A stretch of DNA of 57,246 bases from Acidobacteriota bacterium (GTDB taxonomy: Bacteria; Acidobacteriota; Vicinamibacteria; Vicinamibacterales; CAVVIG01): the NCBI GenBank assembly GCA_017883165.1, contig JADGOC010000005.1, forward strand, positions 1 through 57,246. Reading direction: 5' to 3'. Below the pieces are notes generated by a model that was not told the origin of the DNA, made no database searches, and worked only from the letters and a program-made list of their open reading frames with translations. Position 1 is the first letter of the stretch; every line of letters begins with the position of its first letter. Below, piece after piece: positions 42,301 to 49,145 of this stretch. The position numbers were made by a program, and so were the translations under genes.

Positions 42301-42914
42301 TCGCCGAGTTGAAAGAGTTTGGCGCGCGATCGACCGTCGAGCTCGCCGAGGCGCCCACCAACGGATCGCGCGGTGACGCGTGGGGGCCCGGCGGCCCGAA
42401 GCCGATCGAGCCGGATACCAGCATCGGCGGGATCGTGGCGGCCTGCCGTCCGCTCAAGACCCGCAAAGGCGATCGCATGGCCGTCTTCACGCTCGAAGAC
42501 GCGGTGGGCGGCGTCGAGGTCGTCGTCTTTCCGGAAGCCTTCCAGCGCAGCGCGAGCCTCATCGAGGTCGGGACGATGGTGCTCGTGCGCGGGAAACTGG
42601 AGCGGGACGACGAATCGGTGCGCATCCTGGCGTCGGAGATTCTGCCGATCGACGCCGTCCGCGAACGCCTCGCGCGCGAGGTCGCGATTCGTGTCAAGAT
42701 GCCGGCCGGCCGGGGCGTGTTCGAGGCGCTCGGCGAGATCTTTGCGCGGCACCGCGGCGATCGTCGCGTGTCGTTCGAGATGGAAGTGCCGGGCGGGCCC
42801 ATGGGGCTGCGCGTCAGGGCCGACGTCACCTCCCAAATACGGGTGCGGCCGTCGCCCGCGTTGATTGCGGAGGTCGAGCAGCTGGTCGGCCCCGGCACGG
42901 TATCGTTGCGATGA
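39357..42914 (+). CDS. dnaE: DNA polymerase III alpha subunit
   Basis: Replicative polymerase subunit, 1,185 residues, close to E. coli DnaE (1,160). An N-terminal PHP domain (FVHLHLHTEYSLLDG; TEHGNMF) is followed by the palm with YFLIVWDFIRYAR, GPGRGSAAGS and the catalytic acidic triplet in PDIDIDFCERRRGEV. Then come fingers (YQEQVMRISNVLAGF), the tandem HhH region, and an OB fold at about 1000-1080 (GDRMAVFTLEDAVGGVEVVVFP). The start is a TTG at 39357; homology begins with the second residue. accA follows after 37 bp of degenerate heptamers. Confidence 0.97.
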   Translation: MAEFVHLHLHTEYSLLDGACRIDEVLDQAVKLKMPAMAVTEHGNMFSSVIFHDHARARGLNPILGCEVYVAPGSRLTKSGNPGETQNHLVLLAETNEGYHNLIKLVSSGYTDGFYYKPRIDKELLAQHSKGLIGLSSCLKGEVAEGLSHQQEKKAIDAAGAYRDILGPGNFFLEMQWHGIEEQRAVNSGLPAIARDLKLPLICTNDVHYLRAADAHPHDILLCIGTGKAFSDPKRLRYDAKQFFLKTADEMAEVFKDFPEALANTMRIAERCDVRIPSGENFLPNFDVPAPFTLDGYFEHVTREGFTERLTRLRQRAATGALRHTVDEYERRLSYEIDMIKQMKYPGYFLIVWDFIRYAREQGIPVGPGRGSAAGSLVAYCLRITDVDPLDFDLIFERFLNPERVSLPDIDIDFCERRRGEVIEYVTRKYGRENVAQIITFGTMKAKAVIRDVGRVLEMPFADVDKVAKQIPPALDMTLEKALEESQALKAMEQTDPRVKELLSVARRLEGMTRHASVHAAGVVIAPKAITEYAPLYKGARDEITTQWSMKEIERIGLLKMDFLGLSTLTLIADAIAEIERTTGEKLDIDRIPLDDAKTYQIFQEGQTYGIFQFESSGMREILRKAKPQRLEDLIALNALYRPGPLRSGMVDDFIARKQGRTEVKYELPELEPILAETYGVIAYQEQVMRISNVLAGFTLGEADILRKAMGKKSADVMQKQRAKFVDGATARGVQEKKAAHIFDLMEHFAGYGFNKSHSTAYAFLAYQTAYLKANYPWYFAAALLTIEAQNTDKLALYLGECRDRGIPVLPPDINESQLAFTVTPTGVRFGLTAIKNVGEGAIASLLDVRKAQGRIVSLHALCEDLDLRLANKRVFESLVKAGAFDSLADGDPALDGLPSRALRARLYSALDAACEHGARMQRSKDSGQGNLLGGFDPDEAGAGPAAVQLPEATPWTETEQLAFEKETLGLYWSGHPIDRYLAELKEFGARSTVELAEAPTNGSRGDAWGPGGPKPIEPDTSIGGIVAACRPLKTRKGDRMAVFTLEDAVGGVEVVVFPEAFQRSASLIEVGTMVLVRGKLERDDESVRILASEILPIDAVRERLAREVAIRVKMPAGRGVFEALGEIFARHRGDRRVSFEMEVPGGPMGLRVRADVTSQIRVRPSPALIAEVEQLVGPGTVSLR

Positions 42915-42916
42915 CG

Positions 42917-42951
42917 TTCTACGTTCCGCCTTCTGCGTGCTCCGTTTGCAT
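42917..42951. repeat. Degenerate TTCTGCG-type heptamers between dnaE and accA
   Basis: The gap divides into TTCTACG, TTCCGCC, TTCTGCG, TGCTCCG and TTTGCAT: five diverged heptamers occupying essentially the whole dnaE-accA spacer. Confidence 0.55.
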
Positions 42952-43938
42952 ATGCCGTTAGAGACCCTCGAATTCGAAGAGCCGATCGCCGTTCTCCTGA
43001 AGGAGATCGAGGCGCTGACGCTGCTGCCGCGCACCGACGGCCGAGATAGGGAGATTGATGCGCTCGGGCGCCGCCTCGAATCGGTGCGCGCCGAGATCTA
43101 TCGCTCGCTCACGCCGTGGCAGCGTGTCCAGGTGGCGCGCCATCCGAATCGTCCGGGCCTCGAGGATTTCATCGCGCGCCTGTTCACCGGCTTCGTGGAG
43201 ATCCACGGCGACCGCCGGTTCGCCGACGATCACACCATCATGACCGGCTTTGCCGAGTACAAAGGGGAGCCGGTGCTGGTCGTCGGGCACGTCAAAGGGA
43301 AGGACACGAAGGAAAAGATCTTCCGCAACTTCGGGTACGCGCGGCCGGAGGGCTACCGGAAAGCGCTGCGTGCAATGCGTCTCGCCGAGAAATTTCATCG
43401 CCCGGTCATTGTCTTCGTCGACACGCCGGCGGCCTTCCCCGGCATCGAATCCGAAGAGCGGGGCGTGGCCGAGGCGATCGCGGTCAACCTGCGGGAGATG
43501 ATGCTCCTCGACACCTCCGTCATCGTCATCGTCAGCGGCGAAGGCGGGAGCGGCGGCGCGCTGGGGATCGCGGTCGGCGATCGCGTGCTGATGCAGGAGT
43601 TCGCGATCTATAGCGTCATCCCGCCGGAAGGGTGCGCGTCGATCCTGTGGCGCGATCAGGCGAAGAAGGTGGAGGCAGCCGCCGCGCTCAAGCTGACGGC
43701 GCCCGACCTGCTGAAGGCCGCGATCATCGATGAGATCATCCCGGAGCCGATCGGCGGCGCGCACACGGATCCCGCCGCGGCCGCGCGGCTGGTGGACGAC
43801 GTGCTTGTACGCGTGCTGGCGGAGGTGAGCAGCCTCGACAGCGAGACGCGCCTCGGACGGCGGTACGACATGTTCAGAAGCATGGGTAGGATTGGGATTG
43901 ATTTTGTCGATGAGGGTAGTCCTGGGTCATCGTCATAA
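42952..43938 (+). CDS. accA: Acetyl-CoA carboxylase carboxyltransferase subunit alpha
   Basis: Transfers carboxyl from biotin to acetyl-CoA with AccD, giving malonyl-CoA for fatty acid synthesis. The 328-residue product matches E. coli AccA in length. It has the N-terminal helical part, HPNRPGLEDFI, GDRRFADD, FVDTPAAFPGIESEERG, VSGEGGSGGALGIAVGDRVLM, and PEGCASILWRD near the active site. The ATG at 42952 is where homology begins. accD is not in the window. A GxxExxY element is inserted 5 bp after the stop. Confidence 0.96.
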   Translation: MPLETLEFEEPIAVLLKEIEALTLLPRTDGRDREIDALGRRLESVRAEIYRSLTPWQRVQVARHPNRPGLEDFIARLFTGFVEIHGDRRFADDHTIMTGFAEYKGEPVLVVGHVKGKDTKEKIFRNFGYARPEGYRKALRAMRLAEKFHRPVIVFVDTPAAFPGIESEERGVAEAIAVNLREMMLLDTSVIVIVSGEGGSGGALGIAVGDRVLMQEFAIYSVIPPEGCASILWRDQAKKVEAAAALKLTAPDLLKAAIIDEIIPEPIGGAHTDPAAAARLVDDVLVRVLAEVSSLDSETRLGRRYDMFRSMGRIGIDFVDEGSPGSSS

Positions 43939-43943
43939 ATGCA

Positions 43944-43963
43944 CTACCACGGAGGGCACGGAG
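43944..43963 (+). repeat. Left inverted repeat of the GxxExxY cassette
   Basis: CTACCACGGAGGGCACGGAG, built on a CACGGAGGG nonamer. It matches 19 of 20 bases of the right repeat in inverted orientation. A further partial copy (GGGCACGGAGGACGGAAC) lies inside at 43983-44000. Confidence 0.8.
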
Positions 43964-44001
43964 GGCGGATTCTGCAAACTGCGGGCACGGAGGACGGAAC
44001 G

Positions 44002-44466
44002 CTAGTACCCACTGATGCGCCGTCTAATCCCTTTCTTCAAATGCGCCACGTTGAAATTGATGAGAAGGCCGACGCGCTTTCGACTGAGCTTCAGGTACGA
44101 CAAGAGTTGCGCCTCGTGCACGGGAAGAAGCTTCTCGACCGCCTTCACTTCGACGATCACCGCATCTTCGACCAGCAGGTCGACTCGGTACCCAAGATGA
44201 ATGACCACCCCGTCGTATTCGACCGGAAACGGCTTTTCGGCCTCGAAGGCGCCGCCGAGTTGCAGCAGTTCATGAGCCAAACACGCGCGATAGGGTCGTT
44301 CGAGCAGACCCGGACCGAGTCTGGAGTGCACCTTGTAGGCGGCATCCACGATGTTCTGTGTAATGGTGCTGTGAATCAGAGGAATGCCGTGCCCTCCGTC
44401 CGTCTCCGTGTCCTCCGTGGTAGCGCCTTTGGTTGCACTTTTCTGAAGCAAGTGCCGCACCAACAA
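44002..44466 (-). CDS. GxxExxY family protein (PD-(D/E)XK-like)
   Basis: The core (about residues 35-150) has the family motif GLLERPY, preceded by NIVDAAYKVHSRLGPG. A nuclease-like Asp...Glu-x-Lys follows in GYRVDLLVEDAVIVEVKAVE, and LLPVHEAQLLSYLKLS and RVGLLINFNV are typical. The family's role is unknown; the fold suggests nucleic-acid cleavage. The first ~30 residues are suspect: TTEDTETDGGHG is simply translation of the right inverted repeat. Possible starts are TTG or GTG codons upstream of the repeat, or a GTG inside the core. The TTG at 44466 shares its first base with the divergent recJ ATG. Confidence 0.8.
   Translation of the reverse strand: MLVRHLLQKSATKGATTEDTETDGGHGIPLIHSTITQNIVDAAYKVHSRLGPGLLERPYRACLAHELLQLGGAFEAEKPFPVEYDGVVIHLGYRVDLLVEDAVIVEVKAVEKLLPVHEAQLLSYLKLSRKRVGLLINFNVAHLKKGIRRRISGY
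44404..44423 (-). repeat. Right inverted repeat of the GxxExxY cassette
   Basis: On the minus strand it reads CTACCACGGAGGACACGGAG. Its codons supply TTEDTE of the annotated GxxExxY N-terminus, and CGGAGGGCAC follows further inside (44389-44398). Confidence 0.8.
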
Positions 44467-46193
44467 TGATCCCCCCTCGCTGGGAACACAGCGTCTGCGA
44501 CGAACCGTCGGCCGCGGCCCTCGCGGCGGCGTTGGATATCGCCCCCACGGTGGCGCGACTCCTGTGCCAGCGCGGCTTGAGCGATCCGGAGCTCGCCGCG
44601 CGGTTTCTTCATCCGTCGCTCGATCACCTGCACGACCCGATGGCGCTCGCGGATATGGGCGTCGCGGTCGACCGCATCATGAAAGCGATCGCGGCGAAGG
44701 AGCGGATCGCCATCCACGGCGACTACGACGTCGACGGCGTCACTTCGACGGTGATCCTGCGTCGTGCGCTGGAGCTGCTCGGCGCCGACGTCGTGCATTT
44801 CATTCCCGAACGGCTGAAGGACGGCTACGGCCTGCTGCCGGCGGCGCTCGATCGGCTGCATGCCGACGGCGTGTCGCTCGTCGTCTCGGTCGACTGCGGC
44901 ATCCGCGGCGCCGACGCCGCCCGGCGGGCGCGCGAGCTGGGCGTCGATCTGATCATCACCGACCATCACGAGCCGGATGTCGAGCTGCCGGCGGCGCTCG
45001 CGGTCATCAATCCGAAGCGGCACGACTGCTCGTACCCGGACAAGAACCTGGCCGGCGTCGGCGTGGCGCTGAAAGTCGTGCAGGCGCTCTGCCAGCGCGC
45101 CGGACGCGAGCAGTGGCTGCCGGGCTTCGTGAAGGTCGCGGCGATCGGCACGCTCGCCGACGTGGTGCCGCTCGTCGGCGAGAACCGCGTGATCGCGAAA
45201 ATCGGCCTCGACCTGCTCACGAAAGGTCCGCACAAGGTCGGCCTGCGCGCGCTCCTCGACGTCTCGGGCCTCACGGGTAAGACGATTGACAGCTACCACA
45301 TCTCGTTCATGCTCGCGCCGCGCGTCAACGCGGCGGGGCGCATGAGCACGCCGGACATCGCCACGCGGCTGCTGCTCGCGTGCGACGAAGCGATGGGCGA
45401 TGAGGCGCGTCAGCTCGCGCTGCAACTCGATGCCGAAAACGTGAAGCGCCAGCAGGAAGAAGCCGAGATTGTCGCGGCGGCGAAGAAGATCGTGCAGACC
45501 GATCCGGAGATCGGCGCGAAGTCGGTCATCGTCGTGGCTGGAGAAGGCTGGCATCGCGGGGTGATCGGCATCGTCGCCTCGAAGCTCGTGGACGCGTTCC
45601 GCCGGCCGGCGATCGTGCTGTCGATCGAAGGTGACACGGCGTACGGATCCTGCCGCAGCATTCCGCACTTCGACATGCTGGGCGCGCTCGAGCGCTGCGC
45701 GCCGCTCTTCATTCGCTTCGGCGGCCACAAGCAGGCGGCCGGCGTGACGCTCGAAGCCGGGCGCATCAAAGCGCTGCGCGCGGCGGTGAACGCGGTCGCG
45801 GACGAAACGCTCGGCCCCGACGATCTGATGCCGCGGCTGCGCATCGACGGCGACCTGTCGTTCCGGACGATTACCGATCCCGTGGCATCGGGGATCGCGT
45901 CGCTGGCGCCGTTTGGCGCCGGCAACCCCCGCCCGGTCTTCTCCGCCCGGCGCGTCGCGATCATCGACGGCCCCAGAAAGCTGAAAGAGCGCCATCTCAA
46001 GATGTCGCTGAAGCAGGACGGCCGCATCTTCCGCGCCGTCGCCTGGCGCGCCGCCGAGCGTCACGACTACCTCGCCGAGCACAAAGCCGCGCTCGACGTC
46101 GCCTTCTCCCTGGAGCAGAACCAGTACAATGGAGCCACGTATTTGGAACTTACGCTGGCAGACCTCAAGAAATCTGAGGATGTAGGGATCTGA
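44466..46193 (+). CDS. recJ: Single-stranded-DNA-specific exonuclease RecJ
   Basis: 5'-3' exonuclease of recombination and mismatch repair. The 575-residue product has the DHH phosphoesterase motifs AIHGDYDVDGVTSTVIL, VSVDCGIRG and IITDHHEPD, then GTLADVVPL and the DHHA1 part with FRFGGHKQAAGVTLE-like sequence (IRFGGHKQAAG). A C-terminal OB fold follows. Length matches E. coli RecJ (577). The ATG at 44466 is where homology starts. The last residues (SEDVGI) and the stop lie within an octamer array, so the natural C-terminus may have been altered by the repeat. Confidence 0.95.
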   Translation: MIPPRWEHSVCDEPSAAALAAALDIAPTVARLLCQRGLSDPELAARFLHPSLDHLHDPMALADMGVAVDRIMKAIAAKERIAIHGDYDVDGVTSTVILRRALELLGADVVHFIPERLKDGYGLLPAALDRLHADGVSLVVSVDCGIRGADAARRARELGVDLIITDHHEPDVELPAALAVINPKRHDCSYPDKNLAGVGVALKVVQALCQRAGREQWLPGFVKVAAIGTLADVVPLVGENRVIAKIGLDLLTKGPHKVGLRALLDVSGLTGKTIDSYHISFMLAPRVNAAGRMSTPDIATRLLLACDEAMGDEARQLALQLDAENVKRQQEEAEIVAAAKKIVQTDPEIGAKSVIVVAGEGWHRGVIGIVASKLVDAFRRPAIVLSIEGDTAYGSCRSIPHFDMLGALERCAPLFIRFGGHKQAAGVTLEAGRIKALRAAVNAVADETLGPDDLMPRLRIDGDLSFRTITDPVASGIASLAPFGAGNPRPVFSARRVAIIDGPRKLKERHLKMSLKQDGRIFRAVAWRAAERHDYLAEHKAALDVAFSLEQNQYNGATYLELTLADLKKSEDVGI

Positions 46194-46240
46194 GGATGTA
46201 AGGATGTAAATCCTGCCATCCTGCAATCCTCCCATCCTGC
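46176..46240. repeat. Head-to-head octamer array (GAGGATGT / CATCCTGC) overlapping the recJ stop
   Basis: Four octamers read GAGGATGT, AGGGATCT, GAGGATGT, AAGGATGT. A one-base junction precedes four more in the opposite sense: AATCCTGC, CATCCTGC, AATCCTCC, CATCCTGC. Positions 46193-46205 and 46210-46222 can pair (11 of 13) around a GTAA loop, giving an RNA hairpin directly after the recJ stop without a U-run. Confidence 0.8.
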
Positions 46241-46256
46241 AATTCAAGATTCACCC

Positions 46257-48374
46257 ATGTCCTGGCAGCGCCGCGCGCGCCTGCTCATCGCCGTCTCGGC
46301 TGCGATCTTCGCGATCGTTGTCGCGTTCATGTTCAGCCGCCGCGCGCCAGGCGCCGCCGGCGCCCTCGTGCGCATGGCGGACAAGGCGGTGATGGAGAGC
46401 CGGAGCGGCGACTACGTACGCCGGACCGGATCGCGTGAGGACCTGCGGATTGAGTTCGAAAAAGAGCTCACCTACGCCGACGGCAGCTCGACGCTCGTCA
46501 ACGTGACGGTGACGTCCACCAATCGCGCCGACGGCCGCGTCTTCACCGTCACCGGCAAGGAAGGGAAGAAGCAGGACAACCCGGAGAGCTACGTCCTCAA
46601 CGGCGACGTGAAGCTCGTCGCGAGCGATGGGTTGACCGCCAAGACCGAGCATGCCAGCTACGCGGCGAGCGACGGCACGGTCCGCGCCCCCGGGCCCGTC
46701 GAGTTCAGCAAGGGCCGCATGTCTGGGCGCGGGATGGGCATGACGTACGACAAGGAACACGACGTCATGACGATCCTCGATCAGGCCGTCGTGCACATTG
46801 GGGCCGACGACACGGGCGCCGGCGGGGCGGACGTCGCGTCCGGAACGGCCGCGTTCGCACGGCGCGACAAGAACGTGAAGTTCGACGGCGGCGTCAAGGT
46901 GCAGCGCAGCTCGGGCGAAATCACCGAGGCCGATCAAGCCGTCGCGTACCTGAGCGACGACGAAAAGCGCATTCAGGTCGTGGAGCTGCGCGGCCACTCG
47001 CGCGTCACCACGTCGAAGCCCACCGCCGGCGGCCTCCAGGCGCTGAGCGGTCGCGATATCAACTTGAACTACGGGCCGGACGGTCAGGTCATCCAGCACG
47101 TGCTGGTCGTCAGCGACAGTGTGCTGCAACTCGCCGGCGAGACGGGTAAACCGGGGCGCCAGCTTCGCGCGATGTCGATCGACACCACGCTCGCGCCGGA
47201 TGGGTCGACGCCGACGGCGCTGGCCGCGCGCGACGCGGTGCAGTTGACGTTTCCCGCGGAGCCCGGCGTCGCCGCGCGCACCATTCACGCCGCGACCATG
47301 GACGCGATCGGCGAGCCGGGGCGCGGCTTGACGAAGGCGCACTTCGAGCGGGACGTGGAATATCGCGAGACAAGTCCGACCGTCGATCGAACCGCGAATT
47401 CCGCCGCGCTGGATGTGGGGCTCAAGCCGGGCCTGAGCTCGATCGACGAGGCGAAGTTCACGGGCAACGTGCGCTTCGCTGACGGCAAGATGAGAGCCGT
47501 GGCGGCCGCATCCCGGTACGTGCTGGACAAAGGGTTGCTCGAGCTGCGCGGAACCGAGCCGCCTCCCGGCGCCGTCGTCCCGCACGTCGTGAACGAGCAG
47601 ATTGCGATCGACGCGACGAGCATCGACGTGACGCTTCAAGGTCCCAGGATGACGGCGGCCGGGAACGTGAAGAGCGTGCTCCAGCCGGCGAAGAAAGGGA
47701 CGGCGTCCGACACCAAGATGCCGTCGCTGCTGAAGCAGGATCAGCCGGTCAACGTGACCGCGGCCAACCTCCAGTACGACGGGGAAGGCTCGAAGGCGAC
47801 CTACACCGGCGGCGCGCAGCTGTGGCAGGCCGACACGGCCATCAGCGGAGACACGGTCGTCATCAACGACAAAACCGGCGACCTCACGGCCAACGGGAAG
47901 GTCGCGACGGCCGTGACGATGGACGAGGTCAAGAAGGACAAGGCGACCAGCCAGACGACGAAATCGCGCGTGCAGTCGCTCGGCACGGCGGCCGACTTCG
48001 ACTACCGGGAGAACACGCGCTGCGCCACCTATACCGGCGGCGCGCACCTCAAAGGGTCGGAAGGCGACATGAAGGCGGAGAAGATCGAGCTGTACCTCAA
48101 GCCTTCAGGCAACGAGCTGGAGCGCGCCGAGGCGTACGAGAAGGTCGTGCTGAAGGAGACGGCGCGAACGACGACGGGCAGCCGCGTCAGCTACTTTGCC
48201 GACGACGAACGCTATCTCGCCACGGGCACGCCCGTGAAGGTGGTCGACGAATGCGATTTCGAAACCGTAGGCAGGACGTTGACCTTCCACAAAGCGACCG
48301 ATACTATCGTCGTCGACGGTCAGAAAACTTTTCGCACGTCCGGGAAGGGGAGTGGGAAGTGTCCGGGATCCTAA
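46257..48374 (+). CDS. LptC/LptA-type fusion protein of LPS transport
   Basis: The 705-residue product has one N-terminal membrane helix (about 8-26) followed by several OstA/LptA-like beta segments: YVLNGDVKLVASDGLTAKTEHASY, VEFSKGRMSGRGMGMTYD, ATYTGGAQLWQADTAISGDTVVINDKTGDLTANG and ATYTGGAHLKGSEGDMKAEKIELYL. LptC (about 190 residues) anchors and LptA (about 180) bridges the periplasm in E. coli; here both roles seem to lie in one chain. lptB begins on the next base after the stop, supporting the assignment. The permease genes lptF and lptG are not in the window. Confidence 0.83.
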   Translation: MSWQRRARLLIAVSAAIFAIVVAFMFSRRAPGAAGALVRMADKAVMESRSGDYVRRTGSREDLRIEFEKELTYADGSSTLVNVTVTSTNRADGRVFTVTGKEGKKQDNPESYVLNGDVKLVASDGLTAKTEHASYAASDGTVRAPGPVEFSKGRMSGRGMGMTYDKEHDVMTILDQAVVHIGADDTGAGGADVASGTAAFARRDKNVKFDGGVKVQRSSGEITEADQAVAYLSDDEKRIQVVELRGHSRVTTSKPTAGGLQALSGRDINLNYGPDGQVIQHVLVVSDSVLQLAGETGKPGRQLRAMSIDTTLAPDGSTPTALAARDAVQLTFPAEPGVAARTIHAATMDAIGEPGRGLTKAHFERDVEYRETSPTVDRTANSAALDVGLKPGLSSIDEAKFTGNVRFADGKMRAVAAASRYVLDKGLLELRGTEPPPGAVVPHVVNEQIAIDATSIDVTLQGPRMTAAGNVKSVLQPAKKGTASDTKMPSLLKQDQPVNVTAANLQYDGEGSKATYTGGAQLWQADTAISGDTVVINDKTGDLTANGKVATAVTMDEVKKDKATSQTTKSRVQSLGTAADFDYRENTRCATYTGGAHLKGSEGDMKAEKIELYLKPSGNELERAEAYEKVVLKETARTTTGSRVSYFADDERYLATGTPVKVVDECDFETVGRTLTFHKATDTIVVDGQKTFRTSGKGSGKCPGS

Positions 48375-49100
48375 ATGGCGACACTTCGAACTGAGAACCT
48401 CACCAAATCGTACGGCGGCCGCACTGTCGTCCGCGGGGTGAACCTGGACGTCGCCTCGGGCGAGGTGGTCGGACTGCTCGGACCGAACGGCGCCGGGAAA
48501 ACCACCACGTTCTACATGACGGTCGGCCTCACGGGGCCCGACTCCGGGCGCGTCATCCTCGACGGCCAGGACGTCACCGACGACCCGATGTACATCCGCG
48601 CGCGGAAGGGGATCGGCTATCTGCCGCAAGAGCCGTCGATCTTCCGTGGGCTGACGGTCGAGCAGAACATCCTCGCGATCCTCGAAACGATGGGGATCGA
48701 GGCGGCCGAGCGGCGCTCGCGGCTGCGCACGCTGCTCGCGGAGCTGAACCTGACGCCGCTCGCGCAGGCGCCCGCCCACACGCTGTCGGGCGGGGAGCGC
48801 CGGCGGGCCGAGATCACGCGCGCGCTGGTCGTGTCGCCCAAGTTCATGCTCCTCGACGAGCCGTTCGCCGGTATCGATCCGATTGCCGTCACCGACATCC
48901 AGAAGATCATCTTTCACCTCAAGGATCGTGGCATCGGCGTGCTGATTACCGACCACAACGTGCGCGAGACGCTGCGCATCACCGATCGGGCCTACATCGT
49001 GCACGACGGCGCGATCTTCAAGAGCGGGACGCCGGCGAGCCTGGCGGCCGACGAGGAGGTGCGGAGGATTTACTTGGGGGCGGAGTTCCGGTTGGACTAA
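48375..49100 (+). CDS. lptB: LPS export ABC transporter ATPase
   Basis: The 241-residue ATPase powers LPS extraction. Walker A is [10 protein letters not shown] (about 35-44), the Q-loop region is [11 protein letters not shown], the signature is LSGGERRR, Walker B is [13 protein letters not shown], and the switch His is in [10 protein letters not shown], as in LptB. Length equals E. coli LptB. The ATG directly abuts the stop of the LptC/LptA fusion gene. rpoN follows 45 bp downstream, an order conserved in many Gram-negatives. Confidence 0.95.
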   Translation: MATLRTENLTKSYGGRTVVRGVNLDVASGEVVGLLGPNGAGKTTTFYMTVGLTGPDSGRVILDGQDVTDDPMYIRARKGIGYLPQEPSIFRGLTVEQNILAILETMGIEAAERRSRLRTLLAELNLTPLAQAPAHTLSGGERRRAEITRALVVSPKFMLLDEPFAGIDPIAVTDIQKIIFHLKDRGIGVLITDHNVRETLRITDRAYIVHDGAIFKSGTPASLAADEEVRRIYLGAEFRLD

Positions 49101-49104
49101 AATG

Positions 49105-49118
49105 GGCCTGGGAATTGC
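49105..49118 (+). promoter_or_regulatory. Candidate sigma-54 promoter immediately upstream of rpoN
   Basis: GG (49105-49106) and GC (49117-49118) are separated by exactly 10 bp, and the -12 half reads TTGCA. The -24 half (GGGCCTG) is imperfect against TGGCACG. The start would be near 49130, leaving a 16-base leader before the rpoN ATG. It would make rpoN autoregulated. Confidence 0.4.
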
Positions 49119-49145
49119 ATCAGCTCAGCTGACGCGCGCCGTTCC

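Larger units (their letters stand above)
43944..44423. mobile_element. Candidate non-autonomous cassette: GxxExxY gene between 20-bp inverted repeats
   Basis: A 480-bp unit whose ends are inverted copies (19 of 20 identical) of a CACGGAGG-based repeat encloses a single gene. It sits exactly between accA and recJ. No transposase and no obvious target-site duplication are seen, so mobility is inferred only from structure. Confidence 0.45.
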
